Source of the DNA: Myxococcales bacterium
GTDB taxonomy: Bacteria; Myxococcota_A; Bradymonadia; Bradymonadales; Bradymonadaceae
Reading direction: 5' to 3'
Length of the DNA stretch: 13,555 bases
Assembly (NCBI GenBank): GCA_007120915.1
Contig: SKMT01000609.1
Coordinates: 1 to 13,555 of the forward strand
In this document: piece by piece, positions 7,269 to 13,555 of the stretch
Layout of the letters: every line of letters begins with the position of its first letter
How positions within the stretch are numbered: position 1 is the stretch's first letter
Made by a program: the position numbers and the translations under genes
Notes under the pieces: model-generated
What the model saw: only the letters and a program-made list of their open reading frames with translations
What the model was told of the DNA's origin: nothing
Databases searched by the model: none

Positions 7269-10115
7269 TTAAAACGACAGATCCACCTGCATGCCCGCCT
7301 CCCAGCTTCGGAATCCGGACTCCGGAGCGTCATCGCGATAATCTCGTGTGGTCCACAATAACCGCCCGAAGGGCACCAGCGTGACCGGGCGGTCGCCCAC
7401 GGTTGCGACCAGATGACGCGTCTGAACCGTTGCATCCACGTCGAACCTCCACTCCGGGGTAAGCCCGGCGTAATGCCCGGTTTCAGCACCGAACCGAAGG
7501 ACATTGGCGTAGTCCCCGTACAGATGTAGCTGGCCGAATAATCCTCCCGTCAGCCCCGCCATCGGATACTGGGTATCCACCACGTCATAGCGAAGCCCCA
7601 CCCCGGTGTGAGCCACCAGGTGATTGACGCTCTGATCGCCTGTAACCAGCGGCAGAAGCACCGACGGAGTCAACTCGGCTGCGGCCCACAGATTGCGGCG
7701 CCCATCGTGGACAATCCGCCCGTCGATCCCCCAGCCGAAGAGATCGAAAAACCCCTGGCGAAGCGGGCCGTAGGTGCCGCGAAGGCTCTGATAGCTGGCC
7801 ACCACCAGATCAAAACGCATGCGCGTGCCTGCATCAACGGCAATTGGCACCGATGCGTCCACGCCCAGAAGCCGCGCACCCACATCCCCTCGATAGCCCC
7901 GGTGGCGCACCTCTCCGAGCCTGTCGTGCATCAGCGAATAGGAGAAATCCACAACCCCCACCCGTTCTGTGGGCCGAACATGGCCCCCCAGCGATAGCGT
8001 ATTTCGGCCCGAGGCGGGCTGTGACAGCTTCTTGACCCGCTCCTTTTCTTCGCGCCAGGCCTCGGAGTTATCGTCGAGTATCTGTACACCGCTCCACTCC
8101 GGGTTGTAGCGCTCCACCAGGTGCGAATGCACCTGAAGTGCCGCAGTGTAGCTGTGATGGGTCTTCTCGTCGTATTCGACCACCTGCTTTTCGCGCTCCG
8201 TCAGCTCTCGTCTGGGCCCATCCGCCAGAGCCCGTTCCGACTCCACGGTCAGCTCTTCGAACTGCTTGAGCCGCGCCTCCATGTCGTCGTGGCGATAGAT
8301 CTGACGGCGCTGCTCCAAAACCTCGTCGATGGTCACCGGGTCGACTTCCTCGTGGGTCTGAGCATAGACGCTGTGACGCGCAAAATGAGCCATCTGACGG
8401 AAATACCGCTCGATGGCCACGCTGTGATACATGATGTCGACCACCGTATCCGCAACATCGGGCTTGTCGGCCAGAAGCAGCGAAAACAATGTGCGCGCCT
8501 GTTCATAGCCGTCGTAACGTCGCTCGGGGTCGGTGTCGTCGAGCCGGTCGAGAATCTCCTGCAATTCCTCCGCATCAGCGGGCCGATCTTCGAGCTGGTC
8601 GGCCAACTTCCGCACCAGCGCTCGACGTTGTACCACCGCTTGTTCGGCGACATTTCGATTGCTTCGCCGTGTCGGCGCCACCTTCTGAAGCAGCGAACCC
8701 TCGGTGCCATTTTCGAGCTGCGCGAGCGTATCCAACACGTCGGTGGGCATCACCACCGGGCCGCGCTGATTTGGAATCGGCACCTCCACCGCCGGAGCGA
8801 GCAAGTCGAGCAGAAATGACGCACAGTTGTCGGTCAAAAACAGATAGGGATACCGGATCTGCCGTTCCGCCTCCCAGATCCGCTCCAGAAGCTGGCGCTG
8901 CTGCTGATCGGTTAACTGCAACCGGTATCGGCGCAGATCCCGCTGCTGATAGCCCAGAAACAACTGGTCGATCCCCCGAAAGGTATTCAACTCCAGAATG
9001 GAGGGAAACCCGCCGAGGAACCCCCGGGTGTAGTACTCCACGATGTCGACATCGGTGTCGGTGATCGCCCCGAACTGATAGACCGGCTCAAATCCCCGTG
9101 CGCCCACCCCATCCTCATCGTCCTCGTTGTAGCGCACATGCAACAGAAGATGGCCGAAAAGCGACTCCGGCTGGTCCGATGTCGCCGCCGCCAGCAACAG
9201 CTCAAACCCCTCCAGGTCATCGACTCTGGCCCATCGCTCGAAGGCCGGACACTGTTCGCTCTGTGCGACCGCTTTCGGCAGCCTCCTGGTCGGCTCCTCC
9301 CAGTTTTGATCCAACTGGCTGAGCTTGTCGTTGAACATCCGCCGCTTCGTAAATTGACGGCATGTCACCGTCTGATCGGGATCGACGTCGGCGAGCCGCT
9401 GGTTTGCGGAGTCGTCGTCTTCGGCTCGTTCCGCCAGCAGATCCTCGGGACGCACGAAAAACTCTTCGCCAAATGTGACCAGATCCAGCCTGGACGACTG
9501 CATGCCCAGATATCGACTGTAGCCCCAGGGATCGCGATTCAACGCCTCGCCGTCTCCCCGTGGCCACCCATTAATCGCTCGCCATTGTTGTTGCTGAGAC
9601 CAGCCGAACAACTCATCGAGGTGAACCATCGCCAGGTGCACCACCGCCCGGCGAAGCTGTAGATCCCGCTGCTCTTCGGCGGTCAGAATCTCGAGCTGCT
9701 CAACTCCTCCCTCTCCGATCAGTGGCGTGGCTTCGTAGACGTAAAACCGTCGCTGGTCATCATCCTCAAAGGTGGGACAACGTTCGTTATAACGCCCCAT
9801 CGAAAACAGGCACGGCTCGTCGATGTACTCGATCTCTAACGGTTTCCTGATGGCATCCCATGCCGCCGGCGGCAACGCCTCTGCTCCCTTCAGAAGCGAA
9901 CGGAGTTCCTCAGGCTCAAGATCGTCGGGATTGACCACCTCAATGCCCAATCGCTTCAGCTCGTCGACACCCGAGCTGGAGGACGATGGATCGGCACGAT
10001 GGTCTTGGAATGGTTCGGGTTGGTCGTCAGTCGGCCCATCGGCTGTGAAAGCCGACAGCGGATAAGCGACCACCAAAACCATCGACAGCACAGCGATGCG
10101 ACAGATGTTCACCAC
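7269..10115 (-). CDS. Exported DUF4105 (Lnb N-terminal-like) protein with C-terminal outer-membrane barrel
   Basis: This is a 948-residue envelope protein. It starts at tandem GTG codons, and either could be used. Residues 1-25 form a signal peptide (VLSMVLVVAYPLSAFTA, cleavage near A25). Next come an acidic, Ser-rich linker and a domain with three or four Cys. Residues about 250-445 match DUF4105, the periplasmic domain also named Lnb N-terminal. The key residues are His322 in ESLFGHLLLHV and Cys431 in FLTDNCASFLLDLL. A His followed by an Asn-Cys pair recalls circularly permuted NlpC/P60-like (papain-fold) hydrolases, but that link is inference. A helical Glu/Arg-rich middle (about 470-700) follows. 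The last 240 or so residues show alternating amphipathic strands and end in Phe (VDLSF), typical of outer-membrane barrels. The gene begins 1 base after the response-regulator stop, so the two are probably co-transcribed. Substrate and role are unknown. Confidence 0.85.
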   Translation of the reverse strand: MVNICRIAVLSMVLVVAYPLSAFTADGPTDDQPEPFQDHRADPSSSSSGVDELKRLGIEVVNPDDLEPEELRSLLKGAEALPPAAWDAIRKPLEIEYIDEPCLFSMGRYNERCPTFEDDDQRRFYVYEATPLIGEGGVEQLEILTAEEQRDLQLRRAVVHLAMVHLDELFGWSQQQQWRAINGWPRGDGEALNRDPWGYSRYLGMQSSRLDLVTFGEEFFVRPEDLLAERAEDDDSANQRLADVDPDQTVTCRQFTKRRMFNDKLSQLDQNWEEPTRRLPKAVAQSEQCPAFERWARVDDLEGFELLLAAATSDQPESLFGHLLLHVRYNEDDEDGVGARGFEPVYQFGAITDTDVDIVEYYTRGFLGGFPSILELNTFRGIDQLFLGYQQRDLRRYRLQLTDQQQRQLLERIWEAERQIRYPYLFLTDNCASFLLDLLAPAVEVPIPNQRGPVVMPTDVLDTLAQLENGTEGSLLQKVAPTRRSNRNVAEQAVVQRRALVRKLADQLEDRPADAEELQEILDRLDDTDPERRYDGYEQARTLFSLLLADKPDVADTVVDIMYHSVAIERYFRQMAHFARHSVYAQTHEEVDPVTIDEVLEQRRQIYRHDDMEARLKQFEELTVESERALADGPRRELTEREKQVVEYDEKTHHSYTAALQVHSHLVERYNPEWSGVQILDDNSEAWREEKERVKKLSQPASGRNTLSLGGHVRPTERVGVVDFSYSLMHDRLGEVRHRGYRGDVGARLLGVDASVPIAVDAGTRMRFDLVVASYQSLRGTYGPLRQGFFDLFGWGIDGRIVHDGRRNLWAAAELTPSVLLPLVTGDQSVNHLVAHTGVGLRYDVVDTQYPMAGLTGGLFGQLHLYGDYANVLRFGAETGHYAGLTPEWRFDVDATVQTRHLVATVGDRPVTLVPFGRLLWTTRDYRDDAPESGFRSWEAGMQVDLSF

Positions 10116-10116
10116 G

Positions 10117-10488
10117 TTACACCAACTGCTCGATCATCGACGGAAGTTGCGATGAAATCACCGGCATCCCGTCATCCTTCGACAACGCCCCCTGTGCACC
10201 GGACTCATCGGCCAGCTTCTGCAACTCCTCGTTGGGGCGCCCGGAGATGATCACCACTGGAGTGTTTGACAGTCCCTCGATTCCCCTCAGCCTCTCCAGT
10301 GGCGAGTCCTCCGAGAGATCCGGCAGATTCAGGTCCGTGATCACAATGTCCGGTGGATCGCCGCGGAAGGCGTCAGCGGCATCACCAAAGCGCTCGAAAC
10401 TGCGTACTGTATGGCCGTGCTCTTCGCAGACCATCGTCAGCATCTGCACCACCAGTGAGCTGTCCTCGATGATTCCAACCGTCGCCAT
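10117..10488 (-). CDS. Single-domain response regulator (CheY-like receiver)
   Basis: This 123-residue protein consists of one receiver domain with no output domain. The expected residues are present: acidic pair Glu8-Asp9 (IIEDSS), phospho-acceptor Asp52 (IVITDLNLPD), Ser82 (VVIISGR) at the Thr/Ser switch position, and Lys104 (ALSKDD). ATG 10488 was chosen because the domain starts there (MATVGIIEDSS) and GAGGA lies a few bases upstream. A longer frame to 10590 would overlap the preceding gene and adds no recognisable sequence. It sits 52 bases after the HPt-REC-REC gene and 1 base before the DUF4105 gene. It is therefore a likely phospho-acceptor partner of the former, acting by protein-protein contact. 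Target unknown. Confidence 0.93.
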   Translation of the reverse strand: MATVGIIEDSSLVVQMLTMVCEEHGHTVRSFERFGDAADAFRGDPPDIVITDLNLPDLSEDSPLERLRGIEGLSNTPVVIISGRPNEELQKLADESGAQGALSKDDGMPVISSQLPSMIEQLV

Positions 10489-10540
10489 GGGGTCCTCGTA
10501 TCGTCGTTCTCCGGCTGCAGCAGCGGAGATCACTGATGGG

Positions 10541-12064
10541 CTAGTTCTCCAGAAGTTCCTCAACCGCCGACAGCAGCCGACCTCCGGCAATCTCTCCCTT
10601 GATCATGTACCGGTCGACCCCGGCGTCAATAGCTGCCTGACGTTTTTCCTCATCCTCCACACTGGTCAGCATCACCACCGGAAGCTCCGCAAATTTGTCA
10701 TGTTCACGAACTTTTCCCACCAGTTCGATGCCATTCATATAGGGCATCTGCATGTCCGTAATCAGCAGATCATAGTCCTGTTTTTCCAGTCTTCGGTACG
10801 CATCCTTCCCGTCGGTGGCCAGGATGATCTCGAAGGGCCCCTCCGACAGAACAAAGGCAATCGATGCGGCGACCGTTTCCGTGTCTTCGGCAACCAGAAT
10901 CCGGCGATTGCGCGCCCCCTGCTCACGCTGAACGACCGGTGCATCTTCGAGAAGCTGGCGTACCCGCCGTACCAGTTCCCCCCCACCGATTGAGCCCTTG
11001 ATGATGTAGTCCGTCGCTCCCGCTTCCATGCCACGCTGTCGCTCGTCGGGGTGATCGAGGCTGGTGAGCAAAATCACCGGCAAGTGCTTCAGCTCTTCAT
11101 CGGCCCGAATCATCTCCGTGAGCGTGATCCCATCCATCTTCGGCATATCCACATCCGATATCACCACCGAAAATGGCTTCTGGTTCAACATCTGGATCGC
11201 CTCCTTACCATCGGAGGCCGCCTCTACCGGCACTTCCAGCTCCGAGAGAATAAATCCCACGCTAGCCGCGATGGTGTCGACATCGTCAACGACCAGAATC
11301 GGCTGCTCCAGATCGGCACCGGTAGTGGCATCGATCGTTATGGATTTCGTCGAAGTTTCATCGCCTTCGGTTGCGGTGGAATCGGAGTCATCGTTCGGTA
11401 TGACACCACCCCTGTTGGCGCTCTCCAACTCGGCGATGGCCGACTGAAGCTGGTCGACAATCCCCTCTCCTTCGCCTGGCTTCAACCCCGGTGGATCGGC
11501 ATCGATGGCCATCTCCAGCAGTGCATAACCTCGTAGTACCACCTTGGTGGGCCACTCCCAGTCTGGTACCTCAACTTTCGCCCGACTGTTCAGCAGATTC
11601 TCCATCTCCCCGGCCAGTTCAGCGATATCCTCAAACCCCAGCATCGCCGCCGAACCTCGAATCGCGTGCAGATGATCTGCTGATTGCTCCAGCGCTTCTT
11701 CGCTGCACTGCTCGCCAAAAATGCCCATCAGCGAAATCGAAAGCCCCTGGATTCGCTTGCCAGCATCGTTGCGAAAGGTATCGACGAACTGGTCCAGCCC
11801 CGATGGCGGATCTTGTTGCTGGTCGGAAGCAGATGCCACGTCTGAAGAATGACTCTGGGGTTCCAGCAGATCCAACAGCTCTGCGAGGCGTTGCACAATC
11901 GCAGATAACCGCTGTGGCTCCTGAATCGTGTCATGGTTCAGACCCGCTGCGATTTCCCCCAGAGCAGCCGCCAGGGTCACTGTCCCACGAATCGGATCGT
12001 CTCCTTCCTGGGCCAGTTGTTGGAAGCGTCCCTGAAGTTCTCTGACTCGGCGTTGTAACTCCAT
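10541..12064 (-). CDS. HPt domain plus two receiver domains (CheA-like phosphorelay protein without kinase core)
   Basis: This 507-residue cytoplasmic signalling protein has a helical N-terminus, then a Gln/Ser-rich linker. An HPt domain follows, with phospho-acceptor His133 in HLHAIRGSAAMLGF. After an acidic Ser/Thr linker (about 215-250) come two receiver domains. REC1 has Asp260-261, Asp304 (VVISDVDMP), Thr334 (LLTS) and Lys356 (YIIKGS). REC2 has Glu393-Asp394, Asp437 (LLITDMQMP), Thr467 and Lys489 (YMIKGE). Both receivers share LTS and IKG-x-I-x-GG-x-L blocks, as in the receivers at the end of hybrid CheA proteins, so they look like an internal duplication. There is no CA/HATPase or dimerisation domain, so phosphate must come from another kinase. 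ATG 12064 follows GGGAG with an 11-base spacer. ATGs at 12115 and 12118 and TTG 12142 are in frame, but codons between 12118 and 12064 mostly end in A or T, unlike this gene. Confidence 0.88.
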   Translation of the reverse strand: MELQRRVRELQGRFQQLAQEGDDPIRGTVTLAAALGEIAAGLNHDTIQEPQRLSAIVQRLAELLDLLEPQSHSSDVASASDQQQDPPSGLDQFVDTFRNDAGKRIQGLSISLMGIFGEQCSEEALEQSADHLHAIRGSAAMLGFEDIAELAGEMENLLNSRAKVEVPDWEWPTKVVLRGYALLEMAIDADPPGLKPGEGEGIVDQLQSAIAELESANRGGVIPNDDSDSTATEGDETSTKSITIDATTGADLEQPILVVDDVDTIAASVGFILSELEVPVEAASDGKEAIQMLNQKPFSVVISDVDMPKMDGITLTEMIRADEELKHLPVILLTSLDHPDERQRGMEAGATDYIIKGSIGGGELVRRVRQLLEDAPVVQREQGARNRRILVAEDTETVAASIAFVLSEGPFEIILATDGKDAYRRLEKQDYDLLITDMQMPYMNGIELVGKVREHDKFAELPVVMLTSVEDEEKRQAAIDAGVDRYMIKGEIAGGRLLSAVEELLEN

Positions 12065-12174
12065 CGGTCCACGTACTCCCGGTTCGGCAACTACCACACC
12101 ACCTGCTAAACCCATCATATGGGGGGCCCGCCGGGGGAGCAACGCCGCTGCATTGTCACAAATTACAACCTACG

Positions 12175-12203
12175 AAAAACCCCGCCGAGCCAACTCGGCG
12201 GGG
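12175..12203 (-). terminator. Intrinsic terminator of infC
   Basis: Read on the minus strand, a perfect 10-bp stem, CCCCGCCGAG / CTCGGCGGGG, with a 4-base loop (TTGG) is followed at once by TTTTT (12179-12175). It lies 31 bases past the infC TGA and about 110 bases before the start of the HPt-REC-REC gene. It should end infC transcription and separate it from the signalling operon. Confidence 0.93.
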
Positions 12204-12233
12204 TCGGTTCGTCACACGGTGACAATCAGACCA

Positions 12234-12782
12234 TCACGACGACGAATCAGGCTCAACCACAGCCGTAATCCGCCAGCCCTCGGCGCTGGGACGGGACACC
12301 GTTTTGACGTCGACGCCGTATTCTTCCTGAAATTCTTCGATCATTTCTCCCAACTGATCGACCCATCGATCACTGTAGGAGCGCTCACGGCCTCGCATCC
12401 GCATCACGAATTTGACCTGATTGCCCTTCTCGATGAACTTCTTGGCTCGATTCAGCTTCACGTCCAGGTCGTGTTCCGCTGTATTGGGACGAAACTGCAC
12501 CGTCTTCAGTTGAACTCGACTCGACTTGGAGGCCTGTTTCTTCTTGGATTGCTCGTACTGGTATTTGCCGTAGTCCATAATTCGGCACACCGGCGGCTCC
12601 GCTTTGGGAGCCACTTCCACCAGGTCTAATCCAAACTCCTCGGCTTTTTCACGAGCCTCACGCGGCTCCATGATGCCGATTTGCTCGCCATCCGGATCGA
12701 TGACTCGAACCTTGGGAGCACGGATATCGTGATTGACACGGTGTGATGAATCGTCGCTACGACCTCGGTTTCTCCTAGAGAT
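12234..12782 (-). CDS. infC: Translation initiation factor IF-3, starting at a non-canonical ATC codon
   Basis: IF-3 binds the 30S subunit, keeps it apart from 50S and proofreads start codon and initiator tRNA. The frame gives 182 residues from ATC 12782, a normal length. After a short Arg-rich leader (about 14 residues) comes the conserved N-terminal domain RVNHDIRAPKVRVID (15-29). CRIMDYGKYQYE follows (about 66-77), then a Lys-rich linker (KKKQASK), then the C-terminal domain with KTVQFRPNTAEHDLDVKL and RMRGRER. The first ATG (12671) is inside the conserved region, after IGI, so it cannot be the start. No ATG, GTG or TTG exists in frame between the upstream stop (12807-12809) and there. ATC 12782 lies 6 bases after AGGAGG. 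Rare start codons in infC are known to allow IF-3 to repress its own translation. rpmI-rplT do not follow and thrS does not immediately precede. Confidence 0.93.
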   Translation of the reverse strand: MSRRNRGRSDDSSHRVNHDIRAPKVRVIDPDGEQIGIMEPREAREKAEEFGLDLVEVAPKAEPPVCRIMDYGKYQYEQSKKKQASKSSRVQLKTVQFRPNTAEHDLDVKLNRAKKFIEKGNQVKFVMRMRGRERSYSDRWVDQLGEMIEEFQEEYGVDVKTVSRPSAEGWRITAVVEPDSSS

Positions 12783-12788
12783 TGCAAA

Positions 12789-12794
12789 CCTCCT
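12789..12794 (-). promoter_or_regulatory. Strong Shine-Dalgarno that fixes the infC ATC start
   Basis: A perfect AGGAGG on the minus strand stands 6 bases before ATC 12782-12780. No canonical start codon lies at any suitable spacing in this frame. A TTG at 12787 is in another frame and sits too close to the Shine-Dalgarno. Together with the conserved residues encoded just downstream, this makes ATC the best start. Confidence 0.85.
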
Positions 12795-12824
12795 GTGTTT
12801 CGGTACTCAGACCTGTTTAAACGC

Positions 12825-12853
12825 TTATAACGGCGGTGTACTTGACATTCGAA
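12825..12853 (-). promoter_or_regulatory. Possible sigma70-type promoter of infC
   Basis: On the minus strand, TTCGAA (12853-12848) and TTATAA (12830-12825) are 17 bases apart, about 30-45 bases upstream of the infC Shine-Dalgarno. The -10 match is fair and the -35 match is weak. Both hexamers are palindromic, so the strand is assigned from the gene's position only. The assignment is tentative. Confidence 0.28.
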
Positions 12854-12991
12854 CTTGTTAGCCCGGTCGCCCCGGCTGGCCTTCGACGATGGGCATTCCG
12901 CAATGTTGATTACGCTAGCATAGCACCCCCAGCGTCTCAAGATGTTGGTGAGGTGACTGTATGATCGGCGATAATCAGCGAGCGGTGATCG

Positions 12992-13064
12992 GTTGCATGC
13001 CTGCGGGGCGGCGTTGTGCAAACAGAAGGGCTCGGGTGCATACGTGCGGGGCGGCGTTGTGCAA
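12992..13064 (+). repeat. Pair of imperfect about 30-bp direct repeats, period 43
   Basis: TGCGGGGCGGCGTTGTGCAA occurs exactly at 13002-13021 and again at 13045-13064. Similarity extends to the left through a shared TGCAT (about 12992 and 13035). The 13-14 bases between the copies, ACAGAAGGGCTCG, are unrelated. There are only two copies and no coding sequence is visible. The function is unknown. Confidence 0.85.
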
Positions 13065-13122
13065 GTAGCCGGGGAGCAAGACCTCGAATGGCGAACCACA
13101 GTATTCACAGAATTTGCACTAT

Positions 13123-13137
13123 TTGTGGAATTCACAA
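13123..13137. promoter_or_regulatory. TTGTG-N5-CACAA palindrome, possible protein-binding site
   Basis: TTGTGGAATTCACAA has 5-bp inverted arms around GAATT. ATTCACA occurs both inside it (13130-13136) and 27 bases earlier (13103-13109). This could be an operator for a dimeric regulator, but no adjacent gene is clearly controlled by it. Confidence 0.3.
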
Positions 13138-13221
13138 CTTTCTTCGGCTTGCCGGGTGGGTGGAGGTCGGACGGTCGAGCTGAAGATGCAGATCTGCGTC
13201 TTCGACGTGTGTCGATTTTTT

Positions 13222-13263
13222 GATCTTTTTTCGATCATTTTTATTTTGATCGCTCTGCGATCA
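13222..13263. repeat. T-rich run with four GATC sites and a perfect short hairpin
   Basis: Four GATC sites lie within 41 bases (13222, 13233, 13248, 13259), set in long T-runs. TGATCGC-TCT-GCGATCA (13247-13263) is a perfect 7-bp stem with a 3-base loop, and CGATCA (13232-13237) can also pair with TGATCG (13247-13252). The T-runs precede rather than follow the hairpin on the plus strand, so it is not a standard terminator in either direction. Confidence 0.6.
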
Positions 13264-13555
13264 CTGTGCTGTCGTCGGCGTCCTCATTTGACGCTGCCTC
13301 CTCGTGCAGTGCTCAAAAGTTTCGACCGTCGCATCCGCCGCCGACCGTCGGCGACGTGCTGAATAACGACCCGAAGGCCGCCGGTTTTTGTGGCCACCTC
13401 TGGTGGGACGCCGATACGAAGCCGCCGCCGATGCTGCACGACGACCCCGCGGTGCGCCCCCCTCCTCTACAAACAGCGAGGAGGTTGCGAAGCTCACCTC
13501 TGATTCCCTCTGCCACCGCCTGCGCCCCCCCGGGCGACAGACGATGAACAGAGGA

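Larger units (their letters stand above)
12783..13555. other. Stretch without a supportable gene, rich in short repeats and hairpins
   Basis: No open frame here shows a recognisable protein, a good ribosome binding site or codon use like the neighbouring genes. The left part (12783-12860) serves as the infC leader and promoter region. About 12960-13265 holds a pair of direct repeats, palindromes and a T-rich run with repeated GATC sites. From about 13270 the composition is again GC-rich with short inverted repeats. No tRNA, rRNA or clear riboswitch was found. A gene could begin at the very right edge (ATG 13544), but it has no visible Shine-Dalgarno and only four codons are seen. Confidence 0.6.

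Noticed and set aside
8121..8819. Plus-strand frame (232 codons) opposite the DUF4105 gene
   Set aside because: It is a shadow of the recognised minus-strand gene, with no ribosome binding site and no family features.
12119..12140. G/C homopolymer-rich tract as a possible phase-variable run upstream of the HPt-REC-REC gene
   Set aside because: The runs are only 5-6 bases and lie outside the most likely coding region, too short to argue for slippage.
12842..12847. Perfect TTGACA on the plus strand
   Set aside because: No acceptable -10 hexamer lies 16-18 bases downstream, and no gene follows on that strand.
13100..13110. DnaA-box-like GTATTCACA and similar sites near 13128
   Set aside because: They match the TTATCCACA consensus only partly, and there is no dnaA, dnaN or box cluster to support an origin.
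12993..13223. Plus-strand 76-codon frame over the direct repeats
   Set aside because: It has no Shine-Dalgarno, no recognisable protein and codon use unlike the neighbours. The repeats break any plausible protein pattern.
13395..13415. GGTGGGACG resembling the T-box antiterminator core
   Set aside because: Only part of the conserved T-box sequence is present. I see no stem I elements, no terminator and no downstream synthetase gene.
13266..13547. Frames on both strands near the right edge (67-93 codons)
   Set aside because: Compositionally biased Pro/Arg/Ser-rich or Gly/Arg-rich translations in overlapping frames, with no start signals.

Overview
The window is GC-rich bacterial chromosome, densely packed on its left 12 kb. 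Many proteins are rich in Asp and Glu, and several genes start with GTG or TTG. The outer-membrane-type barrel protein implies a Gram-negative. A degenerate GspE/PilB-type ATPase, a kinase-less HPt/receiver protein and a DUF4105 protein would suit a delta-proteobacterial lineage such as Myxococcota or Bradymonadales. That placement is inference; no rRNA or other marker settles it. No phage, transposase gene or CRISPR array was seen.

Positions 1-6635 (+ strand) form one colinear run. It holds the 3' end of cysS, a PCMT-like methyltransferase fused to a degenerate GspE/PilB-like protein, an M20 dipeptidase, a small unknown membrane-anchored protein, a DUF423 membrane protein and a histidine ammonia-lyase. 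The last four are separated by gaps of 7, -4 and 1 bases, so they are probably co-transcribed. Positions 6646-6812 hold two 78-bp copies of a palindromic, REP-like repeat, 89 bp apart; one hairpin is inverted in the second copy. dtd (D-aminoacyl-tRNA deacylase) follows directly.

Positions 7269-12064 (- strand) are a probable three-gene operon. In order of transcription these are an HPt-receiver-receiver protein that looks like a CheA without its kinase core, a single-domain response regulator, and a large exported DUF4105 protein ending in a probable outer-membrane barrel. The last two genes are 1 base apart, which ties phosphorelay parts to an envelope protein. dtd and the DUF4105 gene converge with 1 base between their stop codons.

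Positions 12175-12782 (- strand) hold infC (IF-3) and a clear intrinsic terminator. infC has no ATG, GTG or TTG upstream of its conserved N-terminus. It appears to start at an ATC codon 6 bases after a perfect AGGAGG, as expected of an IF-3-autoregulated gene. Neither rpmI-rplT nor thrS flanks it here. Positions 12783-13555 hold no gene I can support, but they do hold short direct repeats, a cluster of TGATCG/CGATCA sites and several hairpins.

The items most worth a second look are the PCMT-GspE fusion with both active sites eroded, the phosphorelay/DUF4105 operon, the ATC start of infC and the flipped hairpin in the tandem repeat.
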